Assembly: GCA_025449515.1 (NCBI GenBank)
Contig: JANWJI010000170.1
Span: forward strand, 1-11,103
DNA length: 11,103 bases
Origin: Nitrososphaeraceae archaeon
GTDB taxonomy: Archaea; Thermoproteota; Nitrososphaeria; Nitrososphaerales; Nitrososphaeraceae
Direction of reading: 5' to 3'
Shown here in pieces: positions 1 to 6,519 of the stretch. Numbering within the stretch: position 1 is the first letter of the stretch; each line of letters starts with the position of its first letter. The translations under genes and the position numbers were made by a program. The notes beneath the pieces are model-generated. The model saw only the letters and a list, made by a program, of their open reading frames with translations. It was not told the DNA's origin and did no database searches.

Positions 1-106
1 CGGTTATGCATTCAAAATATCCAAGAGCCTCATAGTCTAAACTACTTACCTATACGAAAGTACGTAGTCAACGTGGTATTGGCGTGAGCTAGAACCAAAG
101 GTCTGC

Positions 107-673
107 CTACTTATTTTGCAGCTTTCTGGTCCAGTCTGCAAGATTCTGAAGTAATTGCCTCAAGAATTTCTTGGTATTCTCATCAGTTAGCTTGCTATTT
201 GAATCAAATTTATCCTGTGCGAATGGGAGTATTACTTCAGGACCATTTACTGGATACATATTTAGAAATATAAAGGTCTGGCGTAAATGATACTGTGCTC
301 TAGCACCACCCAACATTCCCACAGATGCACTTATTATGGCTACCGGCTTTCCGTCAAATGCGTTATCTCCATATGGTCTTGAGGCCCAATCAATAGCATT
401 TTTTAACACTCCTGGCACTGAATAATTGTATTCTGGAGTTGCAATTAGAATCGCATCTGCATCCCTTATTTTTGATTTGAATTCTTTTACTTTTATCGGC
501 ATATCTTTTTCAGTATCTTGATTGAATAGAGGTATTCCATCAATTTCAAAAATTTCTAGATTAACATCCTCTGGTAACAGGTCTATAGTAGCACGTAAAA
601 AAGCTTTATTATAAGAACCAACTCGTAGACTCCCCGCGAATCCGAGAATTTTTAATTTATTGGTGCTTTCCAA
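107..673 (-). CDS. NADPH-dependent FMN reductase (flavodoxin-like quinone/azo/chromate reductase family)
   Basis: The 188-residue product is a full-length single-domain NADPH:FMN oxidoreductase. Visible signatures are the FMN-phosphate loop GSLRVGSYN (residues 14-22) after the first beta strand KILGFA, and the family block TPEYNYSVPG (79-88) followed by LKNAIDWASRP. A third flavin-site loop is SVGMLGGARAQ (117-127). Family members are cytosolic two-electron reductases of quinones, azo dyes or chromate; the substrate here cannot be read from sequence. The start is a TTG at 673: an in-frame TAG lies only four codons upstream (683-685) and there is no nearby ATG, so TTG is the only standard start that keeps the first beta strand. 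An AT-rich TATA-like stretch near 698-708 would place transcription start almost at the start codon, so the mRNA may be nearly leaderless. No operon partner is visible; the next gene on this strand is about 700 bp away. Confidence 0.93.
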   Translation of the reverse strand: MESTNKLKILGFAGSLRVGSYNKAFLRATIDLLPEDVNLEIFEIDGIPLFNQDTEKDMPIKVKEFKSKIRDADAILIATPEYNYSVPGVLKNAIDWASRPYGDNAFDGKPVAIISASVGMLGGARAQYHLRQTFIFLNMYPVNGPEVILPFAQDKFDSNSKLTDENTKKFLRQLLQNLADWTRKLQNK

Positions 674-1200
674 TTGGCTTGTCTACCAATTTAATAATTT
701 TAAACTAAATAATGGTTATATTATTTTGAAGTGTATAATCATTATAACGAGCTAGAGAAAGTCATCAAAATGTGCTACTAGTTGTCATCAAGACGAATAT
801 CTTTTATCCTCATCCGGTAATTAAATATGATATTAATTCTGCAAGAGAGGTGACTATCTACCGATAAGTCTGGAGAAGTTACTGAAAACCAATAATTGTA
901 CAATGTGTTGACCAAAATATAGGACTTTGGAATACAAAGTTTTGAATTCTATTATAATTTTCCTTTACTCCATGGCATGTATAATCCTTAAATTCTTCTC
1001 TAGAGTTGAAAATAACCCGGGTATCCCGGGTGTTAGATGCTACTAGATCCAATTCTATAGGTATGACCTTACAATTTTGCTCTTATCAAACTACAATCGA
1101 TAGCGATATTGGAGGAAACACATGAGGGGAAGATTGAAAGGCGCGCATGCTCATGTTCCCCTGCTATACGATATTTCATTCTATTTTACAAATGTCATAA
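674..1200. other. Intergenic region, largely featureless
   Basis: This stretch separates two minus-strand genes. It holds the presumed TATA-like promoter of the FMN reductase, a 6-bp perfect stem with 5-nt loop at 924-940 (ACTTTG/CAAAGT), and a CCCGGG-rich repeat near 1009-1040 (listed separately). A 42-codon plus-strand ORF at 1122-1250 has a well-placed GGAGG (1111-1115, 6 nt before ATG), but its product resembles nothing I recognise and it lies antisense to the RTX remnant. I see no convincing gene. Confidence 0.6.
985..1040 (+). repeat. CCCGGG-rich dispersed repeat, copy A
   Basis: The core AAAATAACCCGGGTATCC (18 bases, about 1010-1027) recurs exactly on the minus strand at copy B (4150-4195). 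The flanking AAATTCTTC also matches, giving about 45 bp of good similarity. In this copy the core continues into a second CCCGGG, forming a palindrome of two CCCGGG blocks separated by TAT. It may be a REP/MITE-like element; its function is unknown. Confidence 0.6.
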
Positions 1201-1343
1201 TCACTCGCAATTCCCTGCCTTCGTATCGACACCTGGCTGAAAGTCAGTAATTGTATCCGTCCTAGGACCACAATTAAACTGGTCGCGTCCTGCGCCTCCA
1301 GTAGGGATATCATTGCCTTTACATCCAAATATTGATCATTTCC
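1201..1343 (-). pseudogene. Remnant of a hemolysin-type calcium-binding (RTX-like) exported protein, C-terminal end
   Basis: On the minus strand this reads GNDQY, a one-base frame break, then GCKGNDIPTGGAGRDQFNCG, then TDTITDFQPG and a terminal NCE before TGA (1201-1203). GND and GGAGxD are the glycine/aspartate calcium-binding nonapeptide motifs of RTX-type proteins, and the TDTITDF...NCE ending resembles the last repeat of such proteins in soil Thaumarchaeota. Only about 45 residues remain. No start codon or signal peptide is present. The 5' side runs directly into the octamer repeat and the 3' end of the helicase gene. It therefore looks like a truncated, frameshifted remnant left by rearrangement rather than a gene. 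Confidence 0.7.
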
Positions 1344-1346
1344 TGA

Positions 1347-1378
1347 TTTTCATATTTTCATATTTTCATATTTTCATA
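1347..1378. repeat. Tandem octamer repeat (TTTTCATA x4) at the 3' end of the helicase gene
   Basis: Four perfect head-to-tail copies of TTTTCATA occupy 1347-1378. On the minus strand each unit reads TATGAAAA and contains a TGA. The TGA in the first minus-strand unit (1374-1376) is the stop codon of the helicase. Because the period is not a multiple of three, gain or loss of units would not extend the protein beyond the first TGA. It may be a slippage tract marking the junction with the RTX remnant. Confidence 0.9.
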
Positions 1379-3668
1379 TTATCTGTTTTACTCTAAGGCT
1401 AAACACACCCTCGTCATGATATAGTTCACCTACGACTTTGAATTCCGATCCTTTTCTAAGTAATTCTCGTGGACCTTCATAATCGTAGTGATTTAGTCTA
1501 GCATGCCACTTTTCGTTTACTATAACTAGTGCTCCACCAGGTATGACTTTTTCAACGTACAGGTCAATTGTACTGCCAGTAATCTTTACCAAATTTTCAG
1601 AGAGGATGACTCTGATATCATCAAGCCATTTTATGGTATCCATTTTTTCAAGCTTCTTCAATGCCTCTATTATAACAGAATCTTCAAATGCAAAGGTCTC
1701 TTGAATTATATCTAAATTTAACCCTTGCCTTCCACTCTTTGCTATTAATGTATGAATTCTTCTCGCTGCAGAATCCACGACTTTTCTAAATCCATTATTA
1801 AATGTGCGAGATTCAAGTGAGAACAATTCATCTCTTTTCTTATTCTTCTCATTCTCCTTATCCACCGCTCTCATTCTGTCTGAATGATTAGACGATCCTG
1901 GAGATGGTAGTAAACCATCGTCATCTTTCATGATGTCAAGAGTGGACGATAACATTTTATCAACCCCCTTGTTTATTGCTGTATGCTTGAATTCAAAAGA
2001 TGATATCTCATCAGCTGTCATGGGATCTACTAGGAGATCTGCTCTCTGAACAGGCTTGAGTGTCATGTGGATGGTAGAAAGTATCTGTTTCATCTTCTCC
2101 ATACGTCTCTTGCTTGCATAGAGATACCGTTCGTCAATAGTATCCTTTGCTGCAAGTATTACGACGCTGCCAGATGATTTTCGTCCAGTTCTTCCTCTTC
2201 TCTGTATATATCTTATCTCACTAGGTATTGGTTCATAAAACACGACTAGATCTACTTGTGGGATATCAAGTCCTTCCTCAGCAATGGAGGTCGCTACTAG
2301 AACATCAAATTCTCCATCTCTGAAAGATCGTAGAATAGCAGATTGTTCATCCTGGTCCATCCCAATATCTAGCTCTCTTTTTGCCTGGCCTACAAATCTT
2401 GATGCCTTAATTCCATTTTCAGTCAAAATTTCGACGACCTTTCTTGCAGTATCTCTATAATGCGTGAAAACAAGAGCTTTTGGTCTCTTACTAGTCAAGT
2501 TAGAGGATTTTTTAATATTTGTATTATTCCTATCACTCTTAGAAGAATAATATTGATTTAAAAGTTCTACAAGATATTTTGTTTTAGGATGCTCTATCTT
2601 TAGACTGTTTAATAGTGCCTGAATCTCCTTTATCCTATTATCATTTAGCAGCGATTGATGAGCCTTCCCACCATCCCTTTCAATCCTCTCTAGAAAGGCT
2701 TTTAATGACGGAGATCCTTGGCTTTCTATAAGTTCTACGCAGTACATAAGGGTAAGGGCTGACGACTGTTGCATCAAGGCTGAATAAAGTGGTCCTCTTA
2801 GTCCTTCCTGGCTTACATTTATCTTATACTGGATCTCTTCTCCTAGTTTAAGGAGATCGCTCTTAAATATCCACTTTGGATGTTTTTTTATCAGCAGCCC
2901 TCTTTTTATGAGAAACTGAAGTTTGTCTTCAAGCATGGTACGAAGACTTGTACTAATATATTTGTACTCTTGAGGAATAGTAAACCATTTCCAAGTCGTA
3001 TCGATAGGATTGACATATTGTTTTACATCTACATCATCTTCATTCCTATATTCTATCTTTTCAATGGATAAGTTATTACAGACTTCCTCAATCCTGCCGC
3101 TTTCTGATCCAGGGCTTGCTGTCATGGCCAGAATTACATGATGTGAAGATTGCTGAATGTAGTACTTGGCTATTAGAGTATAAGCATAATCTTTTACAGC
3201 CCTGTGAGATTCATCAAAGACTAGCAAGCTAAATCCATCAAGTGATAACCTACCCTCTGCAAGGTCATTTTTGACTACCTCTGGTGTAGCAAAAACAAGT
3301 CTTGACTCTTTTTGATTCCAGATAGACTTTCTAGTTTGAGGTGAGTTCTTTCCTGTTACTATTGCTATACCATCTTCAGGCATCTTTAGTACTGATAAAA
3401 ATGATGTCATGTGTTGGGATACAAGCGGTTTGGTTGGAGCCATTATCAAGACTCTCTTTGACTTGTATTTATATAGAAATTCTGCGCAAACAAGTATTGC
3501 TACAACCGTCTTACCCAAAGCAGTTGGAAGAATTACTAGGGCGTTCTTGTTTTTGACAGACTCAAATATATTGTTTTGATATGATCTAAATTCAATGCTA
3601 TCCTTTTTAATCAATGGATGGCTGAAGTAGTGTTGGGGTCCATTCCGTTCAGTAACTAAGTTTACCAC
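1374..3668 (-). CDS. hef: Hef/FANCM-type superfamily 2 DNA helicase without a visible XPF nuclease domain
   Basis: The 764-residue protein is an archaeal Hef-like (FANCM/Mph1 relative) branched-DNA helicase. Motifs appear in order: Walker A PTALGKT (48-54), Ia APTKPL (77-82), II DESH (152-155), III TAS (183-185), a helical insertion between the two RecA domains (about 220-395), IV VFTHYRD (400-406), V ATSIAEEGLDIP (459-470) and VI QRRGRTGR (489-496). Family members unwind or remodel stalled forks and Holliday-like junctions. In euryarchaeal Hef the C-terminus is an ERCC4/XPF nuclease with an ERKxxxD motif plus helix-hairpin-helix. I see neither here. After a charged linker (about 580-625), residues 628-695 look like a winged-helix segment and 700-764 like a small beta-barrel (OB/NfeD-like, inferred). 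The start is GTG at 3668; no ATG is available before the helicase core. TATA-like stretches lie at 3700-3715 and 3725-3737. The stop codon sits in the octamer repeat. Confidence 0.9.
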   Translation of the reverse strand: MVNLVTERNGPQHYFSHPLIKKDSIEFRSYQNNIFESVKNKNALVILPTALGKTVVAILVCAEFLYKYKSKRVLIMAPTKPLVSQHMTSFLSVLKMPEDGIAIVTGKNSPQTRKSIWNQKESRLVFATPEVVKNDLAEGRLSLDGFSLLVFDESHRAVKDYAYTLIAKYYIQQSSHHVILAMTASPGSESGRIEEVCNNLSIEKIEYRNEDDVDVKQYVNPIDTTWKWFTIPQEYKYISTSLRTMLEDKLQFLIKRGLLIKKHPKWIFKSDLLKLGEEIQYKINVSQEGLRGPLYSALMQQSSALTLMYCVELIESQGSPSLKAFLERIERDGGKAHQSLLNDNRIKEIQALLNSLKIEHPKTKYLVELLNQYYSSKSDRNNTNIKKSSNLTSKRPKALVFTHYRDTARKVVEILTENGIKASRFVGQAKRELDIGMDQDEQSAILRSFRDGEFDVLVATSIAEEGLDIPQVDLVVFYEPIPSEIRYIQRRGRTGRKSSGSVVILAAKDTIDERYLYASKRRMEKMKQILSTIHMTLKPVQRADLLVDPMTADEISSFEFKHTAINKGVDKMLSSTLDIMKDDDGLLPSPGSSNHSDRMRAVDKENEKNKKRDELFSLESRTFNNGFRKVVDSAARRIHTLIAKSGRQGLNLDIIQETFAFEDSVIIEALKKLEKMDTIKWLDDIRVILSENLVKITGSTIDLYVEKVIPGGALVIVNEKWHARLNHYDYEGPRELLRKGSEFKVVGELYHDEGVFSLRVKQII

Positions 3669-4149
3669 TTTCTGCTCTATAAGGATGAGTGTACATGAAT
3701 AGCTAATATTTATTTGGTACCCTCTTTTAAAAAATCCACATCAAGTTAGCTGAAAATGGGTGTTAAGACTATTTACTATCGTCCTAGGAAATGGCAATGT
3801 GTGGTTAGCAAAGAAGCTTTGCTAGGCTTTACGTTGATAGCCTGTCACAGTTAGAGTTATCCGTGTTATCATTACTTCAAATTTATAAATTATGTAGATT
3901 CATTCAATAAACCAAATGAACGGCATTATCAGCTAGGTTGAACCAAATCCAAATACGGAAACTCAAGAACGGGTCCGACATAATTATCTCAGAAATAGCG
4001 TGTTCTATCAATGCTATGAGCACATCACTTAAAAAACCTTTTTCGAAATTGAGAGATCAAATGTATAGAATAACACCTGGTCTACAAGACAATGATGTTA
4101 GAAGTCTATCTGTCTATTATCAGGCGCTCTGCTCATGATTCTAATTGCA

Positions 4150-4195
4150 TCCAGGATACCCGGGTTATTTTCTAATCTAAGGAAGAATTTGAAGA
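4150..4195 (-). repeat. CCCGGG-rich dispersed repeat, copy B
   Basis: Read on the minus strand, this carries CAAATTCTTC, a short variable stretch, then the 18-base core AAAATAACCCGGGTATCC, identical to the core of copy A. It is inverted relative to copies A and C. Together with copy C it forms an imperfect inverted repeat around an AT-rich 40-60 bp spacer, which could fold as a long hairpin. Confidence 0.6.
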
Positions 4196-4226
4196 ATAAT
4201 AAGTTGATAGAGTGCAATTAGAGTAC

Positions 4227-4262
4227 GAATTTATCCCGGGCATCCGGGGTACAATAGATGCA
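4227..4262 (+). repeat. CCCGGG-rich dispersed repeat, copy C (diverged)
   Basis: GAATTTATCCCGGGCATCCG, then GGGTACAATAGATGC, aligns with copy A (AATAACCCGGGTATCCCGGG, then TGTTAGATGC), including the trailing TAGATGC. It has the same orientation as copy A and is inverted to copy B. Confidence 0.5.
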
Positions 4263-4389
4263 TTCCAAAGTGCTGTGCTTATGGTGCTAGTCATAGCACG
4301 TAAATTGGCACTACGCAAAGGGCCAATTTTATACCATAGCTTAGCTGTTTGGTACGGTCAAATAAGGGAGATATCACTACTCCGTCATG

Positions 4390-5232
4390 CTATTTGGCAA
4401 CTCCTTTAGTGGCATTTAGAATTAATTGGGCGACTTCCTTTGGGTGAGATAGAAGCGATAGATGACTAGAGGGAAGTGAGATAGTGGTAGCATTCATCTG
4501 TTTTGCAAATAAACGTTCGACAGCAGGAGCGATATTGCGATCGTTTTCAGACAATTGATACCATGTCGGAAGTTGCTTCCAAGCTGGTGGGCCAGATTTT
4601 TCAGTAAAAATTGACATTTTAATTGGCTTTTGTGTAACGGCCAGGATCTTTGCTTGAGCCGGATCAATATCTGGAAATGAATTATGGAACAAATTTGGGT
4701 TAATGTATGCAAAGCCCCCTCTATCAATTATTAGAGATCCTTTTGGAAACTTGGTGGGGTCAGTGAAGCTACTGATAGATTGGCCTTCTTTAGGAGCTAA
4801 TGCAGCAATGTAAACAAGACCTTTGACATTGGGATTATTATAAGCAGCGTTTGAGATTACCTCTCCACCGTATGAGTGCCCTACAAGAATAGTTGGTCCA
4901 CCCAATAGATCAATTGCGCGCTTTACTGTAGCTACATCATCTGCCAGAGAATGGAGAGGAAGCTGTACTGCGATAATTTTGTGCCCTGCGTTTAGAAGAA
5001 TAGGAATTACTTTACTCCATGAAGATGCATCAGCTCCTGCACCATGAACTAAAACGATATTTATTTTGGTAGCATTTGTTATCTTGCCATTTATCTCATT
5101 AGGTTCTGTGGATATTGTTTTGTTCTGCGCATTTGCGATACCAGCTTGTGTAGTTAATGAAAGAGTTACAATAAGTATCACGGCTAGACAGAGTGCGCCT
5201 AAAAAGTTCTGACTATATTTTTCATATTGCAT
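4390..5232 (-). CDS. Secreted alpha/beta hydrolase (esterase-like)
   Basis: The 280-residue product starts with a charged N-terminus and a hydrophobic segment (about 11-35, ending GIANAQ), consistent with a signal peptide or signal anchor. It therefore probably acts outside the membrane. The mature part has the alpha/beta hydrolase core: oxyanion loop VHGAGADASSW (62-72), nucleophile elbow GHSYGG (118-123, Ser120), likely acid Asp231 in SENDRNIAP, and likely base His257 in SSHLSLL. This complete Ser-Asp-His set resembles the small esterase/hydroxynitrile-lyase-like family (EstC/salicylate-esterase type). The substrate is unknown. The start is ATG at 5232. A TATA-like TTTAAATAC lies about 27 bases upstream, so the transcript is probably leaderless. 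It stands alone, and 5' of it the direction of transcription changes. Confidence 0.92.
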   Translation of the reverse strand: MQYEKYSQNFLGALCLAVILIVTLSLTTQAGIANAQNKTISTEPNEINGKITNATKINIVLVHGAGADASSWSKVIPILLNAGHKIIAVQLPLHSLADDVATVKRAIDLLGGPTILVGHSYGGEVISNAAYNNPNVKGLVYIAALAPKEGQSISSFTDPTKFPKGSLIIDRGGFAYINPNLFHNSFPDIDPAQAKILAVTQKPIKMSIFTEKSGPPAWKQLPTWYQLSENDRNIAPAVERLFAKQMNATTISLPSSHLSLLSHPKEVAQLILNATKGVAK

Positions 5233-5254
5233 AACCCATTATTCATTATCTATT

Positions 5255-5285
5255 GTATTTAAATTGGACAGTTACCAATAGGTAA
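5255..5285 (-). promoter_or_regulatory. Promoter of the secreted hydrolase: TATA box plus upstream palindrome
   Basis: On the minus strand the AT box ATTTAAATAC (5255-5264) sits about 25-30 nt before the ATG at 5232, the normal archaeal distance from TATA to transcription start. Directly upstream is the perfect palindrome TTACCAATAGGTAA in its arms (TTACC 5272-5276, GGTAA 5281-5285, 4-bp centre), a plausible regulator or activator site. Confidence 0.45.
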
Positions 5286-5361
5286 GCAAAATTTTTTCAC
5301 TTATGGCTAGATGATCCCATTGATAGGACCCATGATCAGCTTAATATCTGTCGACAACCAA

Positions 5362-5380
5362 TTTATAATATCTATAGATA
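5362..5380 (+). promoter_or_regulatory. Candidate promoter with palindrome upstream of a small ORF
   Basis: TTTATAATA (5362-5370) resembles an archaeal TATA box. It runs into the perfect 12-bp palindrome TATCTATAGATA (5369-5380). The predicted transcription start (about 5390) is about 25 nt before the TTG at 5415. Confidence 0.3.
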
Positions 5381-5414
5381 ATAGAGGAAATTAGTCCACG
5401 CACGTCAACCTATT

Positions 5415-5630
5415 TTGGTTCTTATTAATACTGAATACGTTTATCACATCGGACTTGTCTATACGTACGGCGGAATTACGCCGGGTTTAGGAATACAATA
5501 TGATGGATGGATGCCAGATAATAAATATTATCAAAAAATCGGCGACCTAGATTTAGAGACTAAGGTCCGAGTGATAAAACTTATGTATGCTGTATATTAT
5601 GAGGCGCGCGCCCGTTTCTTATATGTCTAA
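5415..5630 (+). CDS. Possible small tyrosine-rich protein, unknown function
   Basis: A 71-codon ORF starts at TTG 5415; the open frame begins at 5385 after an in-frame TAG. The product is rich in Tyr and Gly (segment YGGITPGLGIQYDGWMPDN at about 18-36) with a basic helical end (KVRVIKLMYAVYYEARARF). Composition and codon use look protein-like and a TATA-like box lies upstream, but there is no ribosome binding site, the start is weak, and I recognise no family. It has no clear similarity to the tyrosine-rich ORFs at 9939-10334. It ends just before the promoter of the primase-like copy 1, so it could be a remnant of the same element. Confidence 0.35.
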   Translation: MVLINTEYVYHIGLVYTYGGITPGLGIQYDGWMPDNKYYQKIGDLDLETKVRVIKLMYAVYYEARARFLYV

Positions 5631-5636
5631 TTTAAA

Positions 5637-5662
5637 TTATATTATAAAGTGCAATTACACTT
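5637..5662 (+). promoter_or_regulatory. Promoter with overlapping operator-like palindrome before primase-like copy 1
   Basis: A TATA-like TTATATTATAAA (5637-5648) is followed immediately by the dyad AAGTGCAATTACACTT (5647-5662), with 5-bp perfect outer arms AAGTG/CACTT, an AATT centre and one mismatched pair. The dyad lies between TATA box and expected transcription start (about 5667), where a repressor would act. The gene starts at 5725 with AGGAG at 5712-5716. Confidence 0.45.
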
Positions 5663-5724
5663 GGATAATTTGTCGATCAATTCATTTATCATCTTTTGCT
5701 GCTGCAATACTAGGAGCATAAATA

Positions 5725-6488
5725 ATGACTCAGCTGAATAGTCCTCACCCCCTTAGTAGTCAGAAATTTAATGAGGTAGAACAGAACCTAAATTTCATAC
5801 TATCACATTTCCAAGAGCCCCTCTTCCCAAGGAATATCATCACGAAAGCTCTTGGCTATCAGAAAGAAGCGTTCAACGTACAGGAAGTACTTGAATATTT
5901 TAGAGCATCGAACTATGAAGACTGCAGGATCAACGCTTATCCTTCATTTACTAAATATGATGGCATCAATAGAACTGTGCCAAGTTTTCTATTGATGAAG
6001 GACTTTGCTTCGAATGATAAACTTGATAGATCTCTGAATAGAATCCTGAGAATCGAAAGCAGAATGCGTGGCCATTCTACAGTGCTGTGGACTAGCAACG
6101 CTTATCACATCTACCAGCCGGTGACAGGATTTATTCTAGAGGAAGAAGAAATATTTACTAAATTTATAGATCCTAATGGAAAAGATCTCACCACTAAATT
6201 TATGCAATTTGCAGAACTTTTTTTGACTAATAAAAAAGGAGATCGGCAACATAGACCATCATAAATTCATGTTTGGTTAGGATTCCCGAAACAATAAATG
6301 CGAAATGCGGGCAGGCAGTCAAGGTTGTGCAGCGGTGGGATAGTCAAAGACCTGCGATAAATTACCTGTTGCGTGATTTTAATAGATGGCCATTAAATGA
6401 AAAGCTCGAACAATCTAAGTATTCTAAAAGGGCGCGACCCCAACCACAAATTCAGCTAGTAATAATGCCCCAAGTGCGCAACTCATAA
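5725..6488 (+). pseudogene. Decayed AEP (archaeo-eukaryotic primase-like) gene, copy 1
   Basis: This is a diverged paralogue of the intact gene at 8788-9876. The first part (5725-6264, 179 codons, ATG with AGGAG 8 nt upstream) aligns with its N-terminal half through INAYPSFT, STVLWT and YHIYQP. Three lesions are visible. First, at about 5996 an in-frame gap of five residues removes the IDLDL of catalytic motif I: copy 1 reads LLMKDF where copy 2 reads VMIDLDLRDF. Second, a single missing base at about 6261 turns the codon for Val in VNSCLVR into a TAA stop. The other frame then continues as LVRIPETINAKCGQ and INYLLRDF to TAA at 6486-6488. Third, similarity stops near 6440, so the C-terminal helical domain of about 110 residues is lost. 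Family members make primers or copy DNA for plasmids and viruses. This copy cannot be catalytic. The 5' half could still be translated as an inactive protein. Confidence 0.88.
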
Positions 6489-6519
6489 GTGTGATATCAC
6501 GTAAAGCCTCACGAGGAAT

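Larger units (their letters stand above)
3669..4389. other. Gene-poor region between helicase and hydrolase genes
   Basis: This holds the promoter of the helicase at its left end and the two CCCGGG repeats B and C at 4150-4262. Short ORFs exist: 32 codons from ATG 3756, 66 codons from TTG 3938, and 65 codons from GTG 4212. None has a ribosome binding site or a product I recognise, and the last is built across repeat C. I regard them as chance ORFs or unrecognisable remnants. No tRNA or terminator structure is evident. Confidence 0.5.

Noticed and set aside
924..940. ACTTTG/CAAAGT hairpin followed by TTTT as a terminator
   Set aside because: It is on the plus strand where no gene ends, and archaeal termination does not depend on such hairpins.
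1122..1250. 42-codon plus-strand ORF with a well-spaced GGAGG
   Set aside because: The ribosome site is good, but the product is unrecognised and lies antisense to the RTX remnant; too weak to call without transcription data.
2880..3556. Plus-strand ORFs (63 and 71 codons) opposite the helicase gene
   Set aside because: They lie antisense to strongly conserved helicase motifs and have no ribosome site or recognisable product; they are shadows of the real gene.
3780..3860. Possible tRNA-like stem (GGCT...AGCC) near the helicase promoter
   Set aside because: No T-loop, anticodon stem or full cloverleaf can be drawn; the short stem is chance.
3938..4409. Two short plus-strand ORFs (66 and 65 codons) in the gene-poor region
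   Set aside because: TTG/GTG starts without ribosome sites, no recognisable domains, and the second is built across a CCCGGG repeat.
4494..4727. 77-codon minus-strand ORF within the secreted hydrolase gene
   Set aside because: It is another frame of the hydrolase, which has a complete catalytic triad in the main frame.
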